Source: Massilia sp. TS11
Lineage (GTDB): Bacteria > Pseudomonadota > Gammaproteobacteria > Burkholderiales > Burkholderiaceae_D
NCBI RefSeq assembly: GCF_022012445.1
Contig: NZ_JAKLTS010000011.1
Span: 1-64,000, forward strand
Reading direction: 5' to 3'
DNA: 64,000 nt
Of this stretch, positions 37,520 through 47,173 are shown piece after piece. Each line of letters begins with the position of its first letter. The stretch's first letter is position 1. The position numbers were made by a program, and so were the translations under genes. Below the pieces are notes generated by a model that saw nothing but the letters and a program-made list of their open reading frames with translations, made no database searches and was not told where the DNA came from.

Positions 37520-40270
37520 TCAGAACTGGTAACGGACGCTGACTTTGTAGTAGCGGCCGATGGCGCCCGAGGCGTCCATCGGGTTGTAGCTCATGCCGCC
37601 GTAGGTCAGCGGATCGAGCGGAGCCACTTTGTCGAAGGCGTTATTGACCGACGCCAGGAACTGCAGGTTCTTGGTGTAGTTATAACGGGCCGACAGGTCC
37701 AGGGTGGTGAACGACGCCAGGCGGCAACCGCTCGGGGCCGGCGAACCGTCCGCGAAGGTGTTGGCGCAGGTGGTGTCCGAGGCTTCCGACACGTTCTTCA
37801 TGTCGGCGCGGTAGTTGACGGTACCGGTGACGTTCCAGTCACCCTTGTCCCACGACGCGACCAGGTTGATCTTGTCTTTCGGGGTGCCGGCGCAGTTCGA
37901 GGTGTCGCAGTTGCCGTGCGTGCCAGCGTACTGGAACGAGCGGCTGCTGTCGACGCGCAGCCAGGAGGCGATGTGGGTCCAGGTCATGCCGACCGTGGCG
38001 CGGCCATACTCGCCCAGCGAGAAGCGCTGTTTGACGTCCAGGTCCACACCTTTGATTTCGGTGAAGTTGGCGTTGCGGTAGGGGGCCTTAATCACCAGCA
38101 GGGTGCCCGAGTTCGGGATCACCACGCCGTTGACGACCAGGTTGTTGTCCGAACGGATGGCATTACCCGGGATGGCCACGGCTTCCGAGAAGGTCACCTG
38201 GTTGATTTCGTTCGAGCGCTTGATCTTCCAGGCGTCGATGGCGATCGAGGTGCCGTTGAACGGATCCCAGATCATGCCCAGGGTGTAGCCCTTCGATTTT
38301 TCCGGCGACAGGGTGGGATCGCCCACCTTGATGCCAGCCACCGTGGTCGAGCAGTCGCCAGTGGTGGCGCCGCCAGCGGCCGGCTTGCCGCCCGGGCAAC
38401 GCACCGGATCCGACACCGGAGCCGAACCAGCCGAGGCCGACAGCGGATTGCTTTCAGCCGGGCCAGGCGCGCGGAAACCTTGCGAGAACGTGCCGCGCAC
38501 GGCGAAGTTCTTGGCCGGGGTCCACTTGGCGCCCACTTTCGGGGTGGTCGAGTTGAAGTTCTGGTAGTGGTCGTAACGCGCAGCGGCGCTCAGCTCGAGG
38601 GTCGGCAGCACCGGGGCGGCCAGTTCCACGAACAGGGCGTCCACCTTGGTGTCGCCGAAGGTCGACACGTAGGAGGCGTTGATCGAACCGTCTTCGGTGC
38701 CCGACAGCGAGGGGTTGCTGACCTTCTCGTGGCGGTGTTCGGCGCCGAAAGCGATGCCCATGTTGCCGCCCGGCAGAGCCATCAGCTCACGCGAGGCCTT
38801 GAAGTCGGCCGTCACCAGCGAGGTGGTCGAGTGCGAACGGGCGGTGGCGCGGATCGCGTCATATTGGGCCTGGGTGTTCTTCGAAGCCTGGGCGCCGATG
38901 TAGAACGGGAACAGGGCGCTCTTCGGATCGTTCAGACCGGCCTGCAGGTTCTTCATGTTCAGCATGTTGGTGTAGATCAGGTCCAGCGCCGAATCCGAGT
39001 AGGTGACGGCGGTGTCGTAATCCCAGCCCGAATAGCTGCCTTTCAGGCCCAGCACGAAGCGCTTGAACTCGTTGTTGGCGTAGCGGGTCGAGGCGCCGAC
39101 GTCAAAGGCCGAGTAGCGGATACGGGCGGCCGCGCCGAACGGGTTCTGCGGGTGGGTCGCGCCGATGGTCATCAGCGTGCCCCAGCTGGTCACGGTGTTC
39201 TGCGACACCACGGTCGGGGTGACCGACGGCGGGGTCAGCGTGAAGTGGGTGTCGCGCTTGCTGTAGCCGGCTTCCGTGTAGAACTGGGTGTCGGCGTTCA
39301 GGTTGAAGGTGCCGCGTGCGTACAGGTTGGAGCCGTCGATCTGCGGTTGCATCGAGCGGAACTGGTCCTGACCCCAGACGCAGCCGTTGCCGGCCACTTG
39401 CACGGCCTTCGACAGAGTTTCGCAACCCGGCAGATAGGTGTAGGCCAGGGTCTTCGGATCGCGGATCGCGCCGACCGGGTTGGCACCGGCCACGCCGCCA
39501 CGGATGTCGCCGGCCAGGAACTGCGAGCCGGTCAGCGAGTAGCCGTAGGGACGCAGGTCCGAGGCGCCGATCCATTTACGGTCGCTGCGGTCCTTGTTCA
39601 TGATTTCGTTTGACTTGTAGACTTCGGCGTTCAGCAGGATGTTGAAGCCGTCCTTGTCGAGCGAGCCGGTACCCCAGGTGATCGAGCCCTTGGCTTGTTC
39701 CTGGTCGGAGTACTTGGATTCGCCGCCGCTGACCTTGACGATGCCGCCTTGCAGGTCTTTGCGCAGGATGATGTTGACCACGCCGGCGATCGCGTCGGCG
39801 CCATAGGTCGACGAGGCGCCGTCCTTCAGCACTTCGATGCGGTCCACGGCTTCCATCGGGATGGTCGACAGGTCGGTGAAGGTCTTGGTGCCGTCATCGG
39901 CGCGGGCGAACGGGGCCATGCGGCGGCCGTTCAGCAGCACCAGGGTGGCGGTGGCGCCCAGGCCGCGCAGCGAGATCGCGGTCGAGCCGGCAGCGAAGCC
40001 GTTGCCGAAACCGGTCGGCAGCGAGCCGGCGCCGTCGGCGGTCAGGGTCTGCAGGTACTCGGCCACGGTGGCCTTGCCCGATTTGACCAGGTCGTCGCGC
40101 GAAATCACTTGCACCGGCGAGGCGGTTTCGGCCTGAGCACGCTTGATGCTCGAGCCGGTGATTTCCACGCGCTGGATCGCGCCCGGGTTTTCCTGCGCCA
40201 CGGCGGTCTGGGCCAGAGCCGCAGCCGCCAGGGCCAGCGTTACCGCTTGGGCCATTGCAGTTTTCTTCAT
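37520..40270 (-). CDS. TonB-dependent receptor
   Basis: This 916-residue outer-membrane receptor has a signal peptide beginning MKKTAMAQAVTLALAAAAL and ending AVA-Q. The TonB box region is QRVEITGSSIKR, and the plug has SPVQVISRDDL, TLVLLNGRRMAPF and VEVLKDGASSTYGADAIAGVVNII. The barrel ends VRYQF. GGAG lies about 10 bases before ATG 40270; the frame is open to 40336 without a better start. It is divergent from the ABC-transporter operon, sharing a 235-bp intergenic region that contains an AT-rich inverted repeat. The ligand is unknown; peptide uptake with the neighbouring transporter is a possible but unproven link. Confidence 0.92.
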   Translation of the reverse strand: MKKTAMAQAVTLALAAAALAQTAVAQENPGAIQRVEITGSSIKRAQAETASPVQVISRDDLVKSGKATVAEYLQTLTADGAGSLPTGFGNGFAAGSTAISLRGLGATATLVLLNGRRMAPFARADDGTKTFTDLSTIPMEAVDRIEVLKDGASSTYGADAIAGVVNIILRKDLQGGIVKVSGGESKYSDQEQAKGSITWGTGSLDKDGFNILLNAEVYKSNEIMNKDRSDRKWIGASDLRPYGYSLTGSQFLAGDIRGGVAGANPVGAIRDPKTLAYTYLPGCETLSKAVQVAGNGCVWGQDQFRSMQPQIDGSNLYARGTFNLNADTQFYTEAGYSKRDTHFTLTPPSVTPTVVSQNTVTSWGTLMTIGATHPQNPFGAAARIRYSAFDVGASTRYANNEFKRFVLGLKGSYSGWDYDTAVTYSDSALDLIYTNMLNMKNLQAGLNDPKSALFPFYIGAQASKNTQAQYDAIRATARSHSTTSLVTADFKASRELMALPGGNMGIAFGAEHRHEKVSNPSLSGTEDGSINASYVSTFGDTKVDALFVELAAPVLPTLELSAAARYDHYQNFNSTTPKVGAKWTPAKNFAVRGTFSQGFRAPGPAESNPLSASAGSAPVSDPVRCPGGKPAAGGATTGDCSTTVAGIKVGDPTLSPEKSKGYTLGMIWDPFNGTSIAIDAWKIKRSNEINQVTFSEAVAIPGNAIRSDNNLVVNGVVIPNSGTLLVIKAPYRNANFTEIKGVDLDVKQRFSLGEYGRATVGMTWTHIASWLRVDSSRSFQYAGTHGNCDTSNCAGTPKDKINLVASWDKGDWNVTGTVNYRADMKNVSEASDTTCANTFADGSPAPSGCRLASFTTLDLSARYNYTKNLQFLASVNNAFDKVAPLDPLTYGGMSYNPMDASGAIGRYYKVSVRYQF

Positions 40271-40321
40271 AGATTCACTCCAGTAGGTAGAGGCTTGGGT
40301 TAAAACTTGGTATTTTTCGGA

Positions 40322-40349
40322 TTGAAAAAAGCTCACGGTCTTTTTTCAA
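40322..40349. promoter_or_regulatory. AT-rich inverted repeat between the seventh TBDR gene and the ABC operon
   Basis: TTGAAAAAAG and CTTTTTTCAA form a perfect 10-bp inverted repeat around CTCACGGT, 52 bases before the receptor start. On the minus strand it reads CTTGAAAAAAGACC, nearly the same as the element before the sixth receptor (37316-37343). Confidence 0.55.
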
Positions 40350-40505
40350 GCCCGACATCTGACCACCTGGGCTTGTTGCCTGTCAATATTGCATGTGCAT
40401 CGTTTGCGGCAGAAACAACACTTATGCCACGAAATATTTGGTATGCATCGCGATTCACCGTTAACAATGGCGGTCGGTGTCACATTTATCGAATTTGGAG
40501 TAACA

Positions 40506-41444
40506 ATGTTGGCTTTCATTGCGGGGCGCCTCGCCCAGATGCTGCCCACCCTGGCCGGGGTGGTGCTGCTGGTGTTCGCCCTGTTCCACTGGGTCGGTGG
40601 CGACCCCGCCTATGTGCTGGCGGGGAAGATGGCCGATGCGGCGGCGATTGCCAATATCCGCACCCAGCTCGGGCTCGACCAGCCCCTGTACGTGCAGCTG
40701 GGGATCTTTGTGCAGCAGGTGCTGCACTTTGATTTCGGCAACTCCTGGGTCACGGGCGAACCGGTCGCGGCGATTTTGTCGACCCGGCTCGGCCCCTCGC
40801 TGACCGTGCTGCTGCCGCTGACCGTGCTCGAGACCGGTCTGGGCATCGTGCTGGCCCTGCTGGTGGCCTGGCGCCGCGGCGGCCTGCTCGACCGCGGCCT
40901 GATGCTGGCCTGCACGGTCGGGATGTCGGTCAGCATCCTGGTGTATCTGATCGGCATGCAGTATCTGCTGGCCTACCGGCTCGGCTGGTTCCCGGTCCAG
41001 GGCTGGAGCAATCAGCTGGGCGAGAACCTGCTGCGCTATGCGCCGCTGCCGATCCTGATCGGCCTGGCCGTGTCGCTGGCGCCGACCGTGCGCCTGTACC
41101 GCAGCTTCATCCTCGACGAGGTGCAGCAGGACTATGTGCGCACGGCGCGCGCCAAGGGCCTGGGCGAGGGCCGCGTGATGGGCCTGCATGTGCTGCGCAA
41201 CGCGGCCATCCCGATCATCACCCATGTGATGGCGAACCTGCCGGCCCTGTTCATCGGCGCCTTCCTGCTCGAACGCTTCTTTAATATCCCCGGCATCGGG
41301 CGCGAGGTGATTCTGGCCGTCGAGCGCAGCGACTTCCCGGTGATCAAGGCGATCACCATCGCCGTCGCGCTCGCCACCATGCTGACCAGCCTGCTGGCCG
41401 ATCTGCTCTACCGTGCGGCCGACCCGCGCGTGCAACTCGGCTGA
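40506..41444 (+). CDS. dipeptide/oligopeptide-type ABC transporter permease (DppB/OppB family)
   Basis: This inner-membrane permease has 312 residues and begins MLAFIAGRLAQMLPTLAGV. Several membrane helices are visible, and the EAA loop is seen in VRTARAKGLGEGRVMGLHVLRNA, the contact to the ATPase. The N-terminal ALFHWVGGDPAYVLAG is typical of DppB-type permeases. GGAG lies 6 bases before ATG 40506; upstream in-frame codons to 40389 are not family-like. It is the first gene of a three-gene operon with overlapping starts and stops. No substrate-binding protein gene is present nearby. Confidence 0.88.
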   Translation: MLAFIAGRLAQMLPTLAGVVLLVFALFHWVGGDPAYVLAGKMADAAAIANIRTQLGLDQPLYVQLGIFVQQVLHFDFGNSWVTGEPVAAILSTRLGPSLTVLLPLTVLETGLGIVLALLVAWRRGGLLDRGLMLACTVGMSVSILVYLIGMQYLLAYRLGWFPVQGWSNQLGENLLRYAPLPILIGLAVSLAPTVRLYRSFILDEVQQDYVRTARAKGLGEGRVMGLHVLRNAAIPIITHVMANLPALFIGAFLLERFFNIPGIGREVILAVERSDFPVIKAITIAVALATMLTSLLADLLYRAADPRVQLG

Positions 41445-42456
41445 TGGGGGCGTCCATGCACAGTGCCGGTTTGTGGACCCTGGCCTGGCGCCGCCTGCGC
41501 CAGGACCGTCTGGCGATGGCGGCCCTGGCCGTGGTGGCGGGCTTCCTGCTGCTCGTGCTGCTGACCGCGAGCGGCCTGCTGGCGGCCGACTGGGAGGACG
41601 AGGTCGCGATCAACTACGCGCCGCCATCCTTCCTGGCCGGCGCCCCGGCCGCGCAGGCGCGCCAGGCGCGCGCGGCGGCCGCGGCCCTGCCGGCCAATCC
41701 GGCCGATCCGCTTGCGCCCGAGATCGCGGCCCTGCGCGCCGAGCTGGCGCGCGCCGGCGTGCGCCCGCCGGCCGAGCGCCTGCCGAGTCTGCCGTTCGGG
41801 GCCGACAAATGGGGTCACGATGTGCTCGCCAAGACCCTGCAGGGCGCGCGCACTTCGCTCGTGGTCGGCTTTGCGGCGGCCCTGCTGGCGGTGGCCATCG
41901 GCACCGCGCTGGGCGCCGTGGCCGGCTTCTTCGGCGGCTGGGTCGATGCCGTCTGCAACTGGGCGTATGCGGTGTTCACGGCGATTCCGAATATCCTGAT
42001 GATTCTGGCCGTGGCCGCCGTGCTGCAGCAGAAGGGCGTGCTCAGCATCGTGCTGATCCTCGGCCTGACCAGCTGGACCGGGCCGTACCGCCTGGTGCGC
42101 GCCGAATACCTGAAGCACCGCGTGCGCGAATACGTGCAGGCCGCGCGCGCCATCGGCGCCTCGTCCTGGCGCCAGATCTTCGTCCACATCTTCCCCAACG
42201 TCAGCCATGTGACCCTGGTGCAGACCTCGATCCTGGTGGTCGGCTGCATCAAGGCCGAGGTGGTGCTGAGCTTCCTCGGCTTTGGCGTGCCGGTCGGCGT
42301 GGTGTCCTGGGGCAGCATGCTGAATGAAGCCCAGAACGAACTGATCCTTGGCAAATGGTGGCAGCTGACGGCCGCCGCCAGCGCCATGGCCGTGCTGGTG
42401 ACGGCTTTCTCCCTGCTGACCGACGCCCTGCGCGACGCCCTCGATCCGAAAATCAA

Positions 42457-42460
<4 letters not shown>
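41444..42460 (+). CDS. dipeptide/oligopeptide-type ABC transporter permease (DppC/OppC family)
   Basis: This is the second permease of the operon, with 338 residues. The ATG overlaps the previous stop as ATGA; an alternative ATG 12 bases on (41456) is also possible. A first membrane helix at about 25-47 is followed by a periplasmic stretch with an Ala-rich insert (AAQARQARAAAAALPA), then LPFGADKWGHDVLAKTLQGARTSL, the OppC-type motif, and the EAA loop YVQAARAIGASSWRQIFVHIFPN. It probably pairs with the upstream permease to form the channel. The ligand class (peptides or similar) is inferred from the family. Confidence 0.88.
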
Positions 42461-44127
<1,667 letters not shown>

Positions 44128-44161
44128 AGCGGGACAGGCCGATTTCCGCTACCATCTGCCC

Positions 44162-45100
44162 ATGGAAAAATTCGCCCCCCTGCTGCAGCAGTATGGTTAT
44201 GTGATCGTCTTCATCGCGGTCATGCTGGAGCAGGCCGGGCTGCCGGTGCCGGCCTATCCGGTGCTGATCGTGGCCGGCGCGCTGGCCGTCGGCGGCGATC
44301 TGCACTGGCTGCCGATCATGCTGCTGTGTCTGGCCGGTTCGCTGTTCAGCGACTACTTCTGGTTCGCCGCCGGGCGCCGCTTCGGCAAGCGCATCCTCAA
44401 GGTGCTGTGCAAAATCTCGCTGTCGCCCGATTACTGTGTCGGCCAGACCGAGGACCATTTCGGCCGCTTCGGCCCCAAGGCCCTGATCGTGGCCAAGTTC
44501 ATCCCCGGCTTCAACACGGTGGCGCCGCCCCTGGTCGGGGCGATGGGCACCCCGGCCCCGCATTTCATCGGCTACACGATGCTCGGCAGCCTGCTGTGGG
44601 GCGGCAGCGCCGTGGCCATCGGCATGTATTTCCACGCGAGCGTGGACGGCGTGATCGACCTGCTCTCGACCATGGGCTCGACCGCCCTGGCCGTGCTGCT
44701 GGTGCTGCTGCTGATTTTCGTCGCCATTAAATATGTCGACCGGCGCCGCTTCCGCAAGGAACTCGACATCGAGCGCATCACGATGAAGGAGCTGGCGCGC
44801 CTGATCGCCGACGGCGAGCAGCCGCTGCTGCTGGACGCGCGCAGCGACACGGCCCTGCAGTTCGAGGCGCCGATCCCGGGCGCGCACATCTATAACAAGA
44901 GCGCGCCCGAACTGCTGGCCGGCCTGGACAAGGAACGCCATATCGTCGTGTATTGCAGTTGCCCCAACGATGCGACGGCGGCGCGCGTGGCGCACGATCT
45001 GGCGGCCATGGGTTTTGCCCGGGCGCGCCCCTTGCAGGGTGGGCTGGAGGCCTGGCATGCCCACTTCGCTACCCCCGACACGGCCGTCCAGCACGGCTGA
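44162..45100 (+). CDS. DedA-family membrane protein fused to a rhodanese domain
   Basis: This 312-residue protein's N-terminal half (1-190) is a DedA/VTT-type membrane domain beginning MEKFAPLLQQYGYVIVFIAV, with the re-entrant-loop segment LPVPAYPVLIVAGAL and RFGPKALIVAKFIPGFNTVAPPLVG in pieces at 102-126. DedA proteins help flip undecaprenyl phosphate and other lipids. The usual Arg of the F-x-R-F-x-P-G motif is Lys112 here. The C-terminal ~110 residues form a rhodanese domain with LLLDARSD and a candidate active-site Cys265 in VVYCSCPNDATAARVA. The soluble domain would be cytoplasmic. It starts 34 bp after the ABC operon and may be co-transcribed with it. Confidence 0.85.
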   Translation: MEKFAPLLQQYGYVIVFIAVMLEQAGLPVPAYPVLIVAGALAVGGDLHWLPIMLLCLAGSLFSDYFWFAAGRRFGKRILKVLCKISLSPDYCVGQTEDHFGRFGPKALIVAKFIPGFNTVAPPLVGAMGTPAPHFIGYTMLGSLLWGGSAVAIGMYFHASVDGVIDLLSTMGSTALAVLLVLLLIFVAIKYVDRRRFRKELDIERITMKELARLIADGEQPLLLDARSDTALQFEAPIPGAHIYNKSAPELLAGLDKERHIVVYCSCPNDATAARVAHDLAAMGFARARPLQGGLEAWHAHFATPDTAVQHG

Positions 45101-45135
45101 TCCAACTTGGTGCAGGTAGTGGGACTACGTAGATT

Positions 45136-45193
45136 TTTCGCGGAATTTACCGTCACTTAGGAAAATTTTTCCGCGAAATGTACCTAAACTACA
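45136..45193. promoter_or_regulatory. operator-like repeats upstream of glk
   Basis: TTTCGCGGAA (45136-45145) and TTCCGCGAAA (45169-45178) are exact inverted copies with centres 33 bp apart, about three helical turns. Immediately after, TGTACCTAAACTACA (45179-45193) has the TGTA-N7-TACA form of HexR-type sugar-metabolism operators, matching that consensus in roughly 12 of 15 positions. No regulator is identified in the window. Confidence 0.4.
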
Positions 45194-45258
45194 AAGAATT
45201 CTTGCCTTCGAGGATGCGGATACATTAAGCTAGAGCATTGCTTGCTTATTTGCCGCCA

Positions 45259-46269
45259 ATGAGTCTGTCCGCTCCTGCCGAAACTTTCGCCGCCTTTGCT
45301 GACGGTGCGCGCCTGCTGGCCGACGTCGGCGGCACGAACGCCCGCTTCGCGCTCGAAACGGCGCGCGGCCAGTTCGCGGCGGTGCAGGTGCTGGCCTGTG
45401 CCGACTACCCGGGTCTGGCCGAGGCGGTGCAGGCCTATCTGGCTCTGCCCGCGGTGGCGGCCCACGGCCCGGTGCGCCATGCGGCGATTGCGATTGCCAA
45501 TCCGATCGACGGCGACCAGGTGCGCATGACCAACCACCACTGGGCCTTCTCGATCGAAGCCCTGCGTCAGGCCTGCGGCCTGGCGACCCTGTGCGTGGTG
45601 AATGATTTCACGGCCCTGGCGCGTGCCTTGCCGCATCTGGGCGCGGACGACAAGGTGCAGGTCGGCGGCGGCAGCCCCGAGCCCGGCCAGCCGATCGGCC
45701 TGCTGGGCGCCGGCACCGGCCTGGGCGTGTCGGGCCTGGTGCCCTGCGGTCCGCACTGGAGCGCCCTCAAAAGCGAGGGCGGCCACGTCAGCTTCGCCCC
45801 CGTCAATGCCGAGGAAGTCGGCCTGCTGCAATACGCGTGGACCCAATATCCGCATGTCTCGGCCGAGCGTTTCCTGTCGGGCGAGGGGATCGGCCTGATC
45901 TACCGCGGCCTGGCGGCCCAGCGCGGCATGCCCGACGAAGGTCTGGCTGCCCCCGAAATTTCGCGCCGCGCCCTCGATGGCAGCTGCGCCCTGTGCGCCG
46001 ACGCGATCGCCGTGTTCTGCGGCATGCTCGGCACCGTGGCCGGCAACCTGGCCGTGACGCTCGGCGCCGCCGGTGGCGTGTATATCGGCGGCGGCATCGT
46101 GCCCAAGCTCGGCGACTATTTTGCCCGTTCCTGCTTCCGCGCCCGCTTCGAGCACAAGGGCCGCTTCGGCGCCTACCTGGCGCGGATTCCGACCTTTGTG
46201 ATCACGGCCGAGTACCCGGCCTTCCTCGGCGTATCGGCCATCCTTGCTGAAAAACTCAGCACACGCTAG
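45259..46269 (+). CDS. glk: glucokinase
   Basis: This cytoplasmic enzyme phosphorylates glucose with ATP to glucose-6-phosphate. The 336-residue protein is of the bacterial Glk family. Seen: the phosphate-binding [14 protein letters not shown] near the N-terminus, [32 protein letters not shown] with the catalytic-base Asp, [22 protein letters not shown], and the C-terminal [16 protein letters not shown] 45259 is preferred; a TTG at 45238 would add 7 residues. There is no strong ribosome binding site at either. The upstream region carries operator-like repeats. The gene stands alone between the DedA gene and scpB. Confidence 0.95.
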   Translation: MSLSAPAETFAAFADGARLLADVGGTNARFALETARGQFAAVQVLACADYPGLAEAVQAYLALPAVAAHGPVRHAAIAIANPIDGDQVRMTNHHWAFSIEALRQACGLATLCVVNDFTALARALPHLGADDKVQVGGGSPEPGQPIGLLGAGTGLGVSGLVPCGPHWSALKSEGGHVSFAPVNAEEVGLLQYAWTQYPHVSAERFLSGEGIGLIYRGLAAQRGMPDEGLAAPEISRRALDGSCALCADAIAVFCGMLGTVAGNLAVTLGAAGGVYIGGGIVPKLGDYFARSCFRARFEHKGRFGAYLARIPTFVITAEYPAFLGVSAILAEKLSTR

Positions 46270-46465
46270 GTTTTGGCCCCGGCTTGGGGTACAATGGGTG
46301 AGATGGTAAGCGGTCAGATGCTCCTGGCGGGCAAATTTCCCTTGCTAAATCAACGGCTTGCCGCATTTTTCTCTCCGCGCAGCTGTGTCCGGGGCCCGTC
46401 CCGGCTGTTTGAACACCCGCCTGGCGACCCGCCCAAGGCGCAGGATTCCCGCTTTCGACATCGTT

Positions 46466-47173
46466 ATGGAATTTGCAGAGGCTAAACAAGTCCTCGAAAC
46501 CGCTTTGCTATGCGCGCGCGAGCCGATGAGCATGGCCATGCTGAAGAAGCTGTTCATCGACGTGGATGCCGAGGGGCGGCCGCGTCCGGGTGAGGACGGG
46601 CTGGGCACGGCGGAAGTCAATGCCCTGCTGGAAGCCCTGCAGGCCGACTGGACCGGGCGCGGGGTGGAACTGGTGAATGTGGCCAGTGGCTGGCGCTTCC
46701 AGAGCCGGCCGGAAATGAAGCCTTACCTGGACCGGCTCAACCCGGAAAAGCCGGCGCGCTATTCGCGTGCCACGCTGGAGACCCTGGCCATCATCGCCTA
46801 CCGTCAGCCGGTGACGCGCGGCGATATCGAGGAGATTCGCGGTGTGGCCGTGAATTCGCAGACGATCAAGATGCTGGAAGACCGCGGCTGGATCGATGTG
46901 GTCGGTCACCGCGACGTGATCGGCCGGCCGGCCCTGCTGGGTACGACCAAGGCCTTCCTCGACGACCTCGGCCTGCATTCCCTGGCCGAGCTGCCGCCGC
47001 TACCCCAGCTGGGCGAGGCGCAGGCCAATCCGATGGAACAGCTGGAAGCGGCCTTGGCCGAAAACTTTGAGAAGACGCTGCCGGCCGCTGTGGCCGTTGA
47101 GCCGGAACCTGATAACGCACAGAACGCAGCGGCCCTGCCGCCGCAGCAAGAACAAGACCATGGACACGACTGA
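46466..47173 (+). CDS. scpB: SMC-Scp complex subunit ScpB
   Basis: ScpB is the winged-helix subunit that, with ScpA and SMC, compacts and segregates the chromosome. The 235-residue protein has two winged-helix domains. [20 protein letters not shown] begins the first, and [28 protein letters not shown] in parts and [21 protein letters not shown] mark the second. An acidic low-complexity tail follows. The stop overlaps the start of rluB by 14 bp. ATG 46466 fits the family N-terminus. The 196 bp between glk and scpB is non-coding and contains TACAAT (46290-46295), a possible -10 box. ScpA is not in the window. Confidence 0.93.
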   Translation: MEFAEAKQVLETALLCAREPMSMAMLKKLFIDVDAEGRPRPGEDGLGTAEVNALLEALQADWTGRGVELVNVASGWRFQSRPEMKPYLDRLNPEKPARYSRATLETLAIIAYRQPVTRGDIEEIRGVAVNSQTIKMLEDRGWIDVVGHRDVIGRPALLGTTKAFLDDLGLHSLAELPPLPQLGEAQANPMEQLEAALAENFEKTLPAAVAVEPEPDNAQNAAALPPQQEQDHGHD

